Assembly (NCBI GenBank): GCA_947492375.1
Contig: CANLMI010000003.1
Span: 62,001-126,000 of the forward strand
Length of the DNA stretch: 64,000 nucleotides
Reading direction: 5' to 3'
Source: an uncultured Kordiimonas sp.
GTDB lineage: Bacteria > Pseudomonadota > Alphaproteobacteria > Sphingomonadales > Kordiimonadaceae
The notes beneath the pieces are model-generated. The model was given only the letters and a program-made list of their open reading frames with translations. It was not told the origin of the DNA and ran no database searches. The translations under genes and the position numbers were made by a program. Each line of letters opens with the position of its first letter. Positions within the stretch are counted from its first letter, which is position 1. This document shows, piece by piece, positions 1 to 9,067 of this stretch.

Positions 1-887
1 TATCAAACCGCTGGGACCGTAATTTTCAGAAAATGAATTGCGCAGCCTTGCCTGATACGCTGCTGGAAAGTGAATTGTTTGGGTACGAGCCTGGTGCATT
101 TACAGGCGCGAATAAAAAACGCAAGGGTCGGTTTGAGATTGCACACAAAGGTAGCCTATTTCTCGATGAGATTGGTACCATGAGTATGACAGCACAGGAG
201 AAATTGCTGCGCGTTATCGAATACGGCGAATTCGAACGTGTTGGTGGCAACGAAACGGTACATGTAAATGTGCGTATTATCGGTGCGACCAATATCGACT
301 TACCAGCAGCGGCTGACGTAGGTGATTTTCGCCATGACCTGCTGGACCGGTTGGCCTTTGATGTTATCACGGTGCCCCCTTTGCGTGAGCGGCATGATGA
401 TATTCTTTTGCTTGCTGAAAATTTTGGTAGGCAGATGGCACTAGAGCAGGAATGGCTTCAATTTCCTGGCTATACCGATGATGCGATTGATGCAATGTTG
501 GCATATGATTGGCCAGGGAATGTCCGGGAACTTAAAAATGTTGTTGAACGCGCAGTCTATAGGGCGTGGGACGGTGAGGAACCTATTGGTGATATCGTGT
601 TTGACCCTTTTGAGAGCCCGTATCGGCCAAAATCTAATATACGCAAAAAGTCTGCACAGGGTGGGAGCAAGGAAGTAACTGTTGATCTTGATAAGGCTGA
701 CGCTGGTGCAGTTGATGTTGATGCCCCTTTTGACTTTAAGGCATGTGTCGCACAACAAGAGCGTAATATACTTAAACAGGTTTTGATTAAGTTTCGCTAT
801 AACCAGCGCCAAGCTGCTCGGCACCTTTCGCTCAGTTATGACCAATTTCGCCATTTAATGAAAAAGCATGAACTATTTGGTGAGTGA
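1..887 (+). CDS. pspF: PspF-type sigma-54 transcriptional activator, 5' end outside window
   Basis: AAA+ enhancer-binding protein that activates sigma-54 RNA polymerase at phage-shock (psp) promoters. The frame is open from base 3, so the start lies upstream. Compared with E. coli PspF about 50 residues are missing, including Walker A. Visible are the GAFTGA sigma-54 contact loop, the Walker B-like stretch GSLFLDEIGT, the sensor region LRVIEYGEFERVGG, an LLDRLAFDV arginine-finger region, the WPGNVRELKNVVER segment and a C-terminal Fis-type helix-turn-helix ending LSYDQFRHLMKKH. There is no N-terminal receiver domain in what can be seen, which fits PspF. In PspF families pspA is usually divergent, so pspA would lie left of this window (inference). 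Confidence 0.88.
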   Translation, partial: SNRWDRNFQKMNCAALPDTLLESELFGYEPGAFTGANKKRKGRFEIAHKGSLFLDEIGTMSMTAQEKLLRVIEYGEFERVGGNETVHVNVRIIGATNIDLPAAADVGDFRHDLLDRLAFDVITVPPLRERHDDILLLAENFGRQMALEQEWLQFPGYTDDAIDAMLAYDWPGNVRELKNVVERAVYRAWDGEEPIGDIVFDPFESPYRPKSNIRKKSAQGGSKEVTVDLDKADAGAVDVDAPFDFKACVAQQERNILKQVLIKFRYNQRQAARHLSLSYDQFRHLMKKHELFGE

Positions 888-946
888 TGTTGATATTATC
901 ACCATCGTGACTTGCGTGTGTTGGTGCTTTTGGTCATAGTCGCGCA

Positions 947-1315
947 ATGCCAGAACATGTATTTTTAGAAAAACGCAAACGTAGCCGCCGAAGGTATGCT
1001 CTTTCCTTTTCAGTAAAGGTAGTCCTCAGCTTAGTGTCAATTTCGCTCCTTGTATGGATGGCGTTTACGCAGTTTATCGGTAATCCGAATAATATTGAAT
1101 GCGTTGGAGAATGTGAGCCCAGTATAAGTATTGTTACCTGGGTACTTGCAATTGCACTTATGTTTGCCGCAGTTATTGGTGCAGGTGCTTTGCTGGGTGC
1201 TTTTGTTGGGTTTATGAGGCGCCGGTCTGCGTCAGATTATAAGTCACCATTTGCACAGGTGATAGAAAAAGCAGTACAAGAAAACGAAACAAATCCCTCA
1301 GATGATGGTCAGTGA
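947..1315 (+). CDS. Small two-TM membrane protein, unknown function
   Basis: I do not recognise the family of this 122-residue protein. It has a basic N-terminus (KRKRSRRRYALS), a first hydrophobic segment at about residues 24-44, a short loop with two cysteines (IECVGECEP), a second long hydrophobic segment at about 63-90, and a charged polar C-terminal tail. The loop cysteines could form a disulfide or bind a ligand if periplasmic (inference). It lies 59 bp after the pspF-like gene on the same strand, so it could be cotranscribed with it. It is convergent with the O-ligase homologue, with about 15 bp between stops. Confidence 0.6.
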   Translation: MPEHVFLEKRKRSRRRYALSFSVKVVLSLVSISLLVWMAFTQFIGNPNNIECVGECEPSISIVTWVLAIALMFAAVIGAGALLGAFVGFMRRRSASDYKSPFAQVIEKAVQENETNPSDDGQ

Positions 1316-1330
1316 TGTAAAGTTCCTCAC

Positions 1331-2641
1331 TTAAGCTTTATGAGGGGACCATTTTTCTAACACTGTTGTTACCTTGGTGTCTTTTCCGTCAATAGTAACG
1401 CCTTTTATAATTATTTTCTCACCAACAACGTTCGCCATAACTACAACAGCCAATAAATGGTAGAAAAAGTCAAATGTTGCTATATTCACGGTTAATCCAC
1501 CTACTGCATACCCAACGAGACTGAGTTGTATGGCAGCACATAAGTCTGAAAGCCATTTCGTTTGATCGTATGGTCGGAAGCGTTTTGCAGCACTGCCAGC
1601 GGAATACCAGCCAGTGAACAAGATACTTAGGAAGAGAATAAGCCCGACATATCCGTGTTCAGCTAACACTTCGAAATATATTGAGTGAGGGGCGCGGGGT
1701 TTAAAGCCTGATGGCATATATAGTTCGCGGGCTTTGTCATCATAAAATACATCAAATCCTCCTCCCTCAAGAATATTGTCACCAGCTAAGTTAGTGGAAA
1801 ATTTCCACATAGAAACCCGGCCTACAAAACTATCATCCTCGGTGGCGTTTTCAGTGCTTTGGATTCTGTTTTTCCAACTATCAGGCATGAAGGTTACTGC
1901 GCCGATCACCAAGGGAACAACAAGTGCAATATAAACGAACTTTTTGTTGCTTTTTAGTAAGGTCATAGCCATTACCGCCGCAAAAGCAACAAAACCGCCA
2001 CGGGACTGTGTGCCAAGTATGGAAATCGCCACGAGTGCTGTAGCACCGAGCATAGGCCATTTTAAAAGCGGGTGTGGCGGGTGCTGAAAGTGCCAATAAG
2101 CTACAGGTAAAAACATAGATAGTGCCATCGCGAGCTGGTTATTATCTTCAATCATACCACCTGCACCTTGAACGCGGGCACCGCCGCCAGTGAGAATTGT
2201 AAATAAACCCCCTTTTACCGCGACATATGCCAACGATAACGCCATGATCCATACAAAAGCCTTCAGGCGCATAGGGCTTTGCATTACAATGATTGCAACA
2301 AAAGCAAATAAAAGAACCTTCAAAAAATGTGTTAATTTCGGGATGGCAAGATCGACATTAAAAGCAGCGATTGTTGTAAAAAGAACCCAAATAAAATATA
2401 GAATCAGCGCGAGCATAATAGGATGGGATGGGAAGCTCTTTTTATCTCGGCCAAGTATGATGCCAATAATGGTGCAGCCAGCAGCAAAATCCAGAAATGG
2501 GAATGTTCTTACCCAGCCCCCCACTTCCAGATGAGGGTTCATGTGGGAAAACCAATTCCAAATGAGCACACCTACATGAGGCTTAAAAAGGGCAAATGCT
2601 ATCCATGGAGCAGCCAAAACAAATAGAAATAATCCGCGCAC
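1331..2641 (-). CDS. O-antigen ligase-like protein, exosortase-A-associated O-glycosylation ligase type
   Basis: Polytopic inner-membrane protein of 436 residues with about ten or more hydrophobic segments and the Wzy/WaaL-type ligase region in the C-terminal half. The large loop and following helix contain RAPHSIYFEVLAEHGYVGL, the conserved His region of O-antigen ligase/polymerase families. The N-terminus (APWIAFALFKPHVGVLIWNW) resembles the subfamily named putative O-glycosylation ligase, exosortase A system-associated. Such proteins are thought to transfer lipid-linked glycans to exported material. No exosortase, PEP-CTERM protein or glycosyltransferase gene is present here, so it is an orphan. 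The generic alternative is a Wzy-like polymerase or WaaL-like ligase. Confidence 0.75.
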   Translation of the reverse strand: MRGLFLFVLAAPWIAFALFKPHVGVLIWNWFSHMNPHLEVGGWVRTFPFLDFAAGCTIIGIILGRDKKSFPSHPIMLALILYFIWVLFTTIAAFNVDLAIPKLTHFLKVLLFAFVAIIVMQSPMRLKAFVWIMALSLAYVAVKGGLFTILTGGGARVQGAGGMIEDNNQLAMALSMFLPVAYWHFQHPPHPLLKWPMLGATALVAISILGTQSRGGFVAFAAVMAMTLLKSNKKFVYIALVVPLVIGAVTFMPDSWKNRIQSTENATEDDSFVGRVSMWKFSTNLAGDNILEGGGFDVFYDDKARELYMPSGFKPRAPHSIYFEVLAEHGYVGLILFLSILFTGWYSAGSAAKRFRPYDQTKWLSDLCAAIQLSLVGYAVGGLTVNIATFDFFYHLLAVVVMANVVGEKIIIKGVTIDGKDTKVTTVLEKWSPHKA

Positions 2642-2720
2642 AAATTTGCTCTTATTCTTATTAAACCATCACTCTTTTGAGAGTTTGCACGATAATGATA
2701 GGAAAGTGCAACCCGCTTGC

Positions 2721-2768
2721 TTGACAGGGGTGTTAGTTTCCCTAGCATATATAGCCATATGGCTAGGG
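2721..2768 (+). promoter_or_regulatory. Predicted promoter overlapped by an imperfect dyad, upstream of the amidohydrolase
   Basis: A perfect TTGACA box (2721-2726) is followed after 16 bp by TAGCAT (2743-2748). The -10 lies inside a dyad: CCCTAGCATAT (2740-2750) pairs with ATATGGCTAGGG (2757-2768) with one bulged base. A dyad over the -10 box looks like a repressor operator. The gene start chosen is 2819, about 50 bp downstream of the dyad. Confidence 0.45.
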
Positions 2769-2818
2769 TTAGACTTTATAAATGTCGGTCTAATGATATT
2801 TCGACAGGGAGGGCACAG

Positions 2819-4507
2819 ATGAGATTCACAGCCAAACTGATGGCAATTTACCTTGCTATCGCGGTGATAGTAACGGGGGTAAATGCACAAGATGAGTTTG
2901 CTGATACTGTTATTTGGGGCGGCCCAATATATACCGCAGATGATGCCAATCCTGAAGTTGAGGCAGTAGCGATCAAAGATGGCCTGTTTGTTTATGCAGG
3001 GCCCCGGGGCGGTGCACAGTCGCTTGTAGGTGAGGATACAACCGTGCTTTCACTTGATGGCGCAGCCTTATTTCCGGGGTTCGTTGATGCGCATGCGCAC
3101 TTAAGTGGTATCGGCGAGCGGGAGTTGACGCTTAATCTGGAAGGTACATTGTCAGTGAGTGACTTTGCTGCCAGAGTAAGCGCATGGCGTGAAGCCCATA
3201 ATGATGATGTTATGGTTGGGCGTGGATGGATTGAGACACATTGGCCTGAAAAACGGTTTCCTACTCGTTGGGATATCGATGACGTAGTGGCCGACATTCC
3301 GGTTATTCTGGGTCGCTCGGACGGACATGCCCTGGTTGCGAATTCAAGAGCATTAGAGCTTGCAGGTATTACCGGTGATACGGAGGCCCCTTTCGGAGGC
3401 GAAATAATTAAGAATGCTTTGAATGAACCTACCGGAATATTAATTGATGCCGCGATGGATATGGTTTCTGGTTTGATTCCTGAGGCTGATGCATCACGCA
3501 TATCCGAGGCTATCAAGGTTGGTGGTGAAGTGTATGCCCGCTATGGCTGGGCTGGCTTACACAGTATGTCTGTTGGTTGGAATGAAGTTCTGGCTATGGA
3601 AAGCCTGTCTGAAACTGGTGATTTGGGGATTCGTGTATATAATTCAGTAAACCCGGGGGATGCGCAAAACCTCTTTGACGGTGGTGCGCGGTCGAGTAGT
3701 TCTGGAACTATTGTTACGCGGGCTATTAAAATGTATGTGGATGGTGCACTTGGTTCGCGCGGCGCCGCACTGTTGGCACCGTATTCTGATGCTGATACCC
3801 ATGGATTAATCACAATAAAAGAAGCCGAAGCACTGCCGGTTATGGAGCAAGCGCTTAGAAGTGGTATTCAGATGAATATTCACGCGATTGGGGATCGGGG
3901 TAACCGACAACTTTTAGATTGGTACGAGCAGATATTTAATAAGGTTGATAGTGCTGACCGGGCAATCGTTGAGCCACGTTGGCGAATTGAGCATGCGCAA
4001 ATTGTGCATCCCGGTGATATACCTCGCTTTCAAAGCCTTGGCGTTATTCCATCTATGCAACCCTCTCATGCTATTGGTGATTTGCATTTTGCTCCCGATA
4101 GATTAGGCGATGAGCGTTTGGTCGGGGCGTACGCATGGCAAAGCTTGATTGCAAGCGGCGTTATTGTGCCTGGTGGTTCAGACGCACCTGTTGAGCGGGG
4201 TGACCCATTGATCGAATTCTATGCAGCAACAGCGCGCCGGGATTTGAGCGGCTTTCAAGGAGAAAACTGGCATGCTGAAGAGGCGGTAAGCCGTGAAGAC
4301 GCTCTTAAAATGTTTACTCTTTGGCCTGCGGTTGCAGCTTTTGCTGAAGCCGAACAGGGGAGCATCACTGTTGGAAAAAAGGCCGATTTAACGGCGTTTG
4401 ATATTGATATCATGAGTGTAGATGAAACGGATATTCCGAAAGGGCGTGCTATCTTGACCATGGTTGATGGAAAAGTGATCTTCATTGATCAAGCGTCCGC
4501 TGATTAG
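2819..4507 (+). CDS. Secreted amidohydrolase, YtcJ-like (amidohydrolase 3 family)
   Basis: Metal-dependent hydrolase of 562 residues; the substrate cannot be told from sequence. I chose the ATG at 2819 over an upstream start because an AGGGAGGG Shine-Dalgarno lies just before it and the protein then begins with a clean signal peptide (MRFTAKLMAIYLAIAV, Ala before QDEF). A periplasmic or exported location is therefore expected. Landmarks are FVDAHAHLSG (metal-binding HxH, about residues 92 and 94), MNIHAIGDRGNRQLLD, WRIEHAQIVHP, PGGSDAPVERGDP and the C-terminal beta-sandwich strand ITVGKKADLTAFD. These are typical of the YtcJ/TIM-barrel family. A Rho-independent terminator follows the stop. 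Confidence 0.85.
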   Translation: MRFTAKLMAIYLAIAVIVTGVNAQDEFADTVIWGGPIYTADDANPEVEAVAIKDGLFVYAGPRGGAQSLVGEDTTVLSLDGAALFPGFVDAHAHLSGIGERELTLNLEGTLSVSDFAARVSAWREAHNDDVMVGRGWIETHWPEKRFPTRWDIDDVVADIPVILGRSDGHALVANSRALELAGITGDTEAPFGGEIIKNALNEPTGILIDAAMDMVSGLIPEADASRISEAIKVGGEVYARYGWAGLHSMSVGWNEVLAMESLSETGDLGIRVYNSVNPGDAQNLFDGGARSSSSGTIVTRAIKMYVDGALGSRGAALLAPYSDADTHGLITIKEAEALPVMEQALRSGIQMNIHAIGDRGNRQLLDWYEQIFNKVDSADRAIVEPRWRIEHAQIVHPGDIPRFQSLGVIPSMQPSHAIGDLHFAPDRLGDERLVGAYAWQSLIASGVIVPGGSDAPVERGDPLIEFYAATARRDLSGFQGENWHAEEAVSREDALKMFTLWPAVAAFAEAEQGSITVGKKADLTAFDIDIMSVDETDIPKGRAILTMVDGKVIFIDQASAD

Positions 4508-4526
4508 TATTTTAAATACTATTGTG

Positions 4527-4554
4527 AAAAAGGGGGCAATTTACCCCCTTTTTT
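4527..4554 (+). terminator. Rho-independent terminator after the amidohydrolase
   Basis: A 10-bp stem, AAAAAGGGGG (4527-4536) with CCCCCTTTTT (4544-4553), encloses a 7-base loop and ends in a T-run. It begins 20 bp after the amidohydrolase stop. Confidence 0.85.
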
Positions 4555-4555
4555 A

Positions 4556-4834
4556 TTGCCTAAATCTTCTTATATAGACCCTTCGAGCAAGCTTCTATAT
4601 CGATTGGAAAACTGTGTGACAATATTACAGACTATTGTTGGTCTTATAGCATTTATCTGTTTGTTATTGATTTCCAAATGGCGTGAAAAGAAACGTAAAC
4701 TTGGGCAACCAGCGTTAATTCCCCATGTTTATATCCAATTTACTGCGATTTTGGCTATTTTAGTATTTCTCGCACATTTGATCGCGCTTGTTACAGGTGT
4801 TGAATGGCAATCACCGTTTCGACCATCAATCTAA
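4556..4834 (+). CDS. Possible small two-TM membrane protein, unknown
   Basis: An open frame of 92 codons encodes two clear hydrophobic helices (about residues 22-41 and 61-82) separated by a basic segment (SKWREKKRKLG), a reasonable small inner-membrane protein. The start is uncertain. The first possible codon is a TTG immediately after the terminator, and in-frame TTG (4604) or GTG (4616) codons are alternatives; none has a strong ribosome-binding site. The stop overlaps the stop of the convergent gene by 4 bp. I recognise no family. Confidence 0.4.
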   Translation: MPKSSYIDPSSKLLYRLENCVTILQTIVGLIAFICLLLISKWREKKRKLGQPALIPHVYIQFTAILAILVFLAHLIALVTGVEWQSPFRPSI

Positions 4835-5661
4835 AGTGAATGATGGTCTGAAGTTTCTTCTTTTTGGGTAATTGGGGCAGGTGGGCTGACCTCAAATATT
4901 CTGGACCGTAAATAACGATAGGATAAAGCCCAAAATATTGATGCAAAAAACCGTCTGTGCCCACTTTTTCCCCGGACAATATAAATGCCTGTCGGGTGGC
5001 GGAATATACCAGCAAATAATGCCTTACTCTCGTTCGTTAGTTGGTCTTTGGTTTCTTTGCTAACACGACGACTGAATAATTGGGCATCTGCATCTTTTCT
5101 TGACGTACTACGGCGCCATAAGCCTAGTGACAAGATAATGCTTAACGCGATAATGATTAAAACCATAAGAATGAATAATAAAATATATATAGGGCTGAAT
5201 TTATCATTATTTTGTAATCGGGCAGCAGTTTCATTAAGAACGCTATCAACCGTTAAGCCCTCGGTCGGTTCCAGTTTACCATCTACACCAAAGCTGTAGA
5301 TAACACCATCACGGCGATCTAGGCCTGCAATAATTCCGTCGCCGCCATAAACAGACATATAACCGTTTGACCCAACACTAACACCGTATAGCGGCGAGGT
5401 GCTGCATTTTACTTTTAGTGTTGAGAGGTTTTGATTTTTCGAATAAATCTGAAAATCAGTTACTTCGCTACATTCACTACGAAACAATTGAATTGCGTTG
5501 GTTAGTTTTAGCGCTATAGCTTCGGGAGTGCTCTCTCTATTGAGGCTTAAATGGATATCAACGGCGAGCGTTCTGAGGTCATTACCTGTTTGCTGTTGAT
5601 TTCTATCTTGTGCAAAACCAACATTTATTGGCAGCAAGATTACATACAAGCATAAAAGCAC
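4831..5661 (-). CDS. Signal peptide and single-TM protein, unknown
   Basis: A 276-residue protein read from a GTG start. It opens with a hydrophobic signal sequence (LLCLYVILLPINVGFAQ). A predicted periplasmic part of about 135 residues follows, with several cysteines (SECSE, KVKCSTS) and Gly/Tyr-rich strands (NGYMSVYGGDG). One transmembrane helix lies at about 158-180, and the C-terminal tail of about 95 residues is basic and charged. The layout suggests an anchored periplasmic sensor or assembly factor, but no family is recognised and no function is claimed. It stands alone on the minus strand, downstream of the candidate sRNA terminator. Confidence 0.6.
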   Translation of the reverse strand: MLLCLYVILLPINVGFAQDRNQQQTGNDLRTLAVDIHLSLNRESTPEAIALKLTNAIQLFRSECSEVTDFQIYSKNQNLSTLKVKCSTSPLYGVSVGSNGYMSVYGGDGIIAGLDRRDGVIYSFGVDGKLEPTEGLTVDSVLNETAARLQNNDKFSPIYILLFILMVLIIIALSIILSLGLWRRSTSRKDADAQLFSRRVSKETKDQLTNESKALFAGIFRHPTGIYIVRGKSGHRRFFASIFWALSYRYLRSRIFEVSPPAPITQKEETSDHHSL

Positions 5662-5787
5662 AAGTCTATGGAATGAATGTAACAGTTTAGGTCTTCCCGC
5701 ATTAGTATTTCACTATTAAATCCTATTGGTAGCAAAATAATATTCTCAATAGGTTAATATTATACAAGAATTTATCGCGGCGGAATG

Positions 5788-5832
5788 AAAATAAAAAGCG
5801 GAACCGTCATCGGGGGAAGATGTCGGTTCCGC
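5788..5832 (-). terminator. Strong minus-strand Rho-independent terminator
   Basis: GCGGAACCG (5798-5806) pairs perfectly with CGGTTCCGC (5824-5832). Inside, CATC (5808-5811) pairs with GATG (5819-5822), leaving a 7-base G-rich loop on the plus strand (C-rich in the minus RNA). Read on the minus strand the stem is followed by TTTTTATTTT, so it ends minus-strand transcripts from lepA or from the candidate sRNA. Confidence 0.8.
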
Positions 5833-5919
5833 AAATGATACAGTCAGATCAAGGGAGCTAATAGGCTGCATCAACAATGCAACAATAGCTCACTTCATGT
5901 TAATAACTAGTAAACAAAA
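5788..5919 (-). ncRNA. Candidate small RNA between lepA and the unknown membrane gene
   Basis: The 5662-6029 gap (368 bp) has no credible gene but is structured on the minus strand. A possible promoter reads TTGCAA (5950-5955), 18 bp, GATATT (5926-5931), predicting an RNA from about 5919. The RNA would contain a hairpin (GAGCTA 5855-5860 with TAGCTC 5886-5891, enclosing TGCAT/ATGCA), a single-stranded stretch carrying CTCCCTT, and the strong terminator whose loop in the RNA is TTCCCCC. C-rich loops that can pair with Shine-Dalgarno sequences are common in alphaproteobacterial sRNAs. The alternative is the processed 3' UTR of lepA, whose stop is about 110 bp upstream. Confidence 0.35.
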
Positions 5920-6029
5920 TACAAAAATATCCATTTTTTGTGAATATTTTTGCAAGTTTTGTCACTTTAGTAGCTTCTTATACTTCTTTATAAGAAATAG
6001 AAATGTTTGAGACCTCTAGTTGAAAGAGG

Positions 6030-7832
6030 TTAATTTTCTCGCATTTTTAGTGCTGCGATGAATGCATTGTGAGGGATTTCCACTTTCCCATACATACGCA
6101 TTTTTGCTTTTCCTTTTTTCTGTTTTTCTAACAGCTTCTTCTTACGGGTTACGTCACCGCCGTAGCATTTGGCTGTCACATCCTTGCGCATTGCAGATAT
6201 GGTTTCGCGTGCGATGACCTTACCGCCAATTGCTGCCTGGATAGGGATCTTAAACAATTGGCGAGGGATTAGGTCTTTTAACCTTTCGCAAAGTGCTTTT
6301 CCCCGGCCCGCTGCTTGACTGCGGTGGACTAGCATTGAGAGAGCGTCAACAGGTTCTGCATTAACAAGAATTGACATTTTAACTAGGTCTGATTGCTCGT
6401 ATCCTGCCATGTCATAATCAAAACTGGCATATCCGCGACTGATAGATTTCAAGCGATCGTAGAAATCATAAACAACCTCGTTAAGCGGTAGACGGTATTT
6501 TAGCATTGCGCGCGTGCCGGCATATGTGAGGTCAGATTGAATTCCGCGTTTATCTTCACATAATTTCAGCACCGCACCCAAATGATCGTCAGGAACTAGG
6601 ATTGTAGCGTCGATCCAAGGCTCTTTAATATGGTCGATACGAGTCACGTCCGGCATATCAGCAGGGTTATGAAGTTCGAGCATAGAGCCATCATTCATGG
6701 ATATCTCATAGATTACACTTGGACTTGTCGTGATTAGCTCAAGGTCGAATTCACGGTTAAGGCGTTCTTGAATAATTTCAAGATGTAACATACCAAGGAA
6801 GCCACACCGGAAACCGAAACCGAGAGCGGCTGACGTTTCGGTTTCAAATTCGAAACTGGCATCATTTAGACGAAGTTTTTCCAATGCATCGCGCAGGCGC
6901 TCAAATTCTGAGGTATCGGCAGGGAATAATCCGCAGAAAACGACAGAGCGACTAGGTTGGAAGCCGGGCAATGCCTCTGCACACGGTTTTTTAGCGTCAG
7001 TTATGGTATCTCCAACATGGGTATCAGCAACCTCTTTAATCGATGCGGTAATAAAACCAACTTCACCGGGACCTAGTTCAGGCACCATGACACCTTTTGG
7101 CGTGAAGATACCTACACGGTCAACAAGATGCTCGCTATCGGCGGCCATCATTTTTACCGTTTGCCCTTTTTTGATAGTGCCATCGATCACGCGGAGCAAA
7201 ACCATCACACCGAGGTAACTATCGTACCAACTATCTACCAGCATAGCCTTTAAGGGCGCATTTGGATCACCAACCGGCGCTGGCAGGCGTTCAACGACGC
7301 TTTCCAGAACTTCTTCGATACCAATACCTGATTTTGCTGAACATTCCACTGCATCAGATGCATCAAGCCCGATCACATCTTCGATTTGCGTTCGAACACG
7401 GTCTGGCTCGGCAGCAGGTAAGTCAATCTTATTAAGTACCGGAACAATGTCATGATCGTTTTCAATAGCTTGATAGACATTAGCCAGAGTTTGAGCTTCT
7501 ACGCCTTGGCTGGCGTCTACTACAAGCAATGAACCTTCGCACGCCGATAAGCAGCGGCTAACTTCATAGGCAAAATCAACGTGACCAGGAGTATCCATAA
7601 GGTTGAGAATATATTTCTCACCATTTTGGGCTTTGTATTCCAATCGCACGGTTTGGGCTTTGATTGTGATACCACGTTCGCGCTCTATTTCCATGCTGTC
7701 AAGAACTTGTTGTTTCATTTCCCGATCAGAAAGGGCGCCAGTAACCTGAATCAGCCGGTCTGCCAATGTAGACTTTCCGTGGTCAATATGCGCAATAATG
7801 GAGAAATTGCGGATATTCTTTTGCTCTGTCAT
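6030..7832 (-). CDS. lepA: Elongation factor 4 (LepA), ribosome back-translocating GTPase
   Basis: Translational GTPase of 600 residues, the normal size for EF4. The G domain shows G1 AHIDHGKST (about residues 14-22), switch [10 protein letters not shown] and G4 NKIDLP. It is followed by EF-G-like domains II, III and V and the LepA-specific C-terminal domain with its lysine-rich segment ([22 protein letters not shown]). EF4 acts on stalled or mistranslocated 70S ribosomes. It is transcribed alone or with the upstream dehydrogenase gene, which ends 49 bp before the lepA start. The terminator at 5788-5832 may end its transcript. Confidence 0.97.
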   Translation of the reverse strand: MTEQKNIRNFSIIAHIDHGKSTLADRLIQVTGALSDREMKQQVLDSMEIERERGITIKAQTVRLEYKAQNGEKYILNLMDTPGHVDFAYEVSRCLSACEGSLLVVDASQGVEAQTLANVYQAIENDHDIVPVLNKIDLPAAEPDRVRTQIEDVIGLDASDAVECSAKSGIGIEEVLESVVERLPAPVGDPNAPLKAMLVDSWYDSYLGVMVLLRVIDGTIKKGQTVKMMAADSEHLVDRVGIFTPKGVMVPELGPGEVGFITASIKEVADTHVGDTITDAKKPCAEALPGFQPSRSVVFCGLFPADTSEFERLRDALEKLRLNDASFEFETETSAALGFGFRCGFLGMLHLEIIQERLNREFDLELITTSPSVIYEISMNDGSMLELHNPADMPDVTRIDHIKEPWIDATILVPDDHLGAVLKLCEDKRGIQSDLTYAGTRAMLKYRLPLNEVVYDFYDRLKSISRGYASFDYDMAGYEQSDLVKMSILVNAEPVDALSMLVHRSQAAGRGKALCERLKDLIPRQLFKIPIQAAIGGKVIARETISAMRKDVTAKCYGGDVTRKKKLLEKQKKGKAKMRMYGKVEIPHNAFIAALKMREN

Positions 7833-7881
7833 TTCAATATATTCTCAATTTGTACGATTAAAGCCGTACTGTTTTTGTTTA

Positions 7882-8880
7882 CTAAAAAGGAAGTACTCTA
7901 TCTGGCGCTTTGTGGCCATCAACAAAGGCTCTAATATTTATGAGAACCTTTTCCCCCATAGCGACACGTGCCTCTATTGTTGCAGATCCCATGTGCGGTA
8001 AAAGTACAACATTGTCCAATTCCAAGAGTTTTGGATTTATGGTTGGTTCTTGCTCAAAAACGTCAAGACCAGCACCAGCAATTCGGCCTACTTCGATCAG
8101 GTCAGCAAGGGCGTGTTCATCGATAATTTCACCGCGTGCCGTGTTTATCAAAACTGCATGCGGTTGCAATTTTTTCAGACGATCCCTGTTAAGAAGGTGA
8201 TGGGTTTCTTCTGTAAGCGGGCAATTGACTGAGACAAAGTCCATCCGGGTCAACATTTCATCAAGGTTATCCCAGTAAGTTGCCTCTAGCTCATTTTCTA
8301 TTTCATTGGGAAGGCGTGATCTCTTGTGATAATGCACAGCAATATTGAACGCTTTTGCCCGCTTGGCAATGGCTTGGCCAATACGCCCCATACCAATGAT
8401 GCCCAAGCGTTTTCCTTGGATTCTACGGCCCATTAAAAATGTTGGTGCCCAGCCTGACCATTCGCCAGCGCGGAGGATCTTTTCCCCTTCGAAGATACGC
8501 CGGGGTACTGATAATAAAAGTGACATGGCTAGGTCGGCGGTGTCGTCAGTGAGAACACCAGGCGTATTTGTGATCGTTATGCCAGCCTCTTTTGCGGCAA
8601 CTGCGTCAATATGATTTACGCCTGCGCCAAAGTTTGCAATTAGCTTGAGTGTATTTTTTCCGGCACGAATTACATCAGCGTTAATATCGTCGGTTACGGT
8701 AGGCACCAGAACATCTGCTGTTCTTGCGGCTTCTTCCAAGGCGGCTTGATCCATCGGATTATCAGCCAGATTTAATTGAATATCGAACAATTCTGCCATA
8801 CGTGTTTCGATAGCGTCAGGTAATTTTCGAGTTACGACAACCTTTGGCCTGTTTTGCGAAGCTTTTTCGTTCATACTCAT
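7882..8880 (-). CDS. D-2-hydroxyacid dehydrogenase (glyoxylate/hydroxypyruvate reductase-like)
   Basis: NAD(P)-dependent D-isomer-specific 2-hydroxyacid dehydrogenase of 332 residues. The Rossmann motif GIIGMGRIGQ is at about 160-169. The catalytic triad is visible as Arg249 (NTARGEIID), Glu278 (DVFEQEP) and His296 (LLPHMGSAT). The catalytic-domain segment NFGAGVNHIDAVAAKEAGI is typical of the glyoxylate reductase branch, the most likely activity. Exact substrate and cofactor preference cannot be read here. It lies upstream of lepA on the same strand and is divergent from the SH3 gene. Confidence 0.88.
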   Translation of the reverse strand: MSMNEKASQNRPKVVVTRKLPDAIETRMAELFDIQLNLADNPMDQAALEEAARTADVLVPTVTDDINADVIRAGKNTLKLIANFGAGVNHIDAVAAKEAGITITNTPGVLTDDTADLAMSLLLSVPRRIFEGEKILRAGEWSGWAPTFLMGRRIQGKRLGIIGMGRIGQAIAKRAKAFNIAVHYHKRSRLPNEIENELEATYWDNLDEMLTRMDFVSVNCPLTEETHHLLNRDRLKKLQPHAVLINTARGEIIDEHALADLIEVGRIAGAGLDVFEQEPTINPKLLELDNVVLLPHMGSATIEARVAMGEKVLINIRAFVDGHKAPDRVLPF

Positions 8881-8912
8881 GATCCTTATGGACAGTAAAA
8901 CTGTGACTGATG

Positions 8913-8937
8913 AGGCAATTATGGAAAGTTATTGCCT
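8913..8937. promoter_or_regulatory. Short dyad between the dehydrogenase and SH3 genes
   Basis: AGGCAAT (8913-8919) and ATTGCCT (8931-8937) form a perfect 7-bp dyad with an 11-base spacer. It lies 33 bp upstream of the dehydrogenase start, in the 187-bp divergent intergenic region. It could be an operator or a 5' UTR hairpin. I see nothing else definite in this gap. Confidence 0.25.
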
Positions 8938-9067
8938 AATAGACACTGAAAATATTAATCTTGGCATTGTCGCTGACGCCTTGATCAGGCTATGTAACAG
9001 AAGCGCGCTATAGTTTCAAATCTGAAGGTAGTGCAATGCAATTATTTTCAGGGCTTATTGAGGATAG

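Noticed and set aside
441-854. Minus-strand reading frame opposite the pspF-like gene (137 codons)
   Set aside because: It lies entirely within a clearly conserved gene on the other strand and has no family likeness or ribosome-binding site.
2992-3516. Minus-strand frame of 174 codons inside the amidohydrolase
   Set aside because: Shadow of the conserved plus-strand gene; serine- and proline-rich antisense composition with no motif.
8881-9067. Small gene in the 187-bp divergent gap
   Set aside because: No open frame with a start and ribosome-binding site; only a short dyad is visible.
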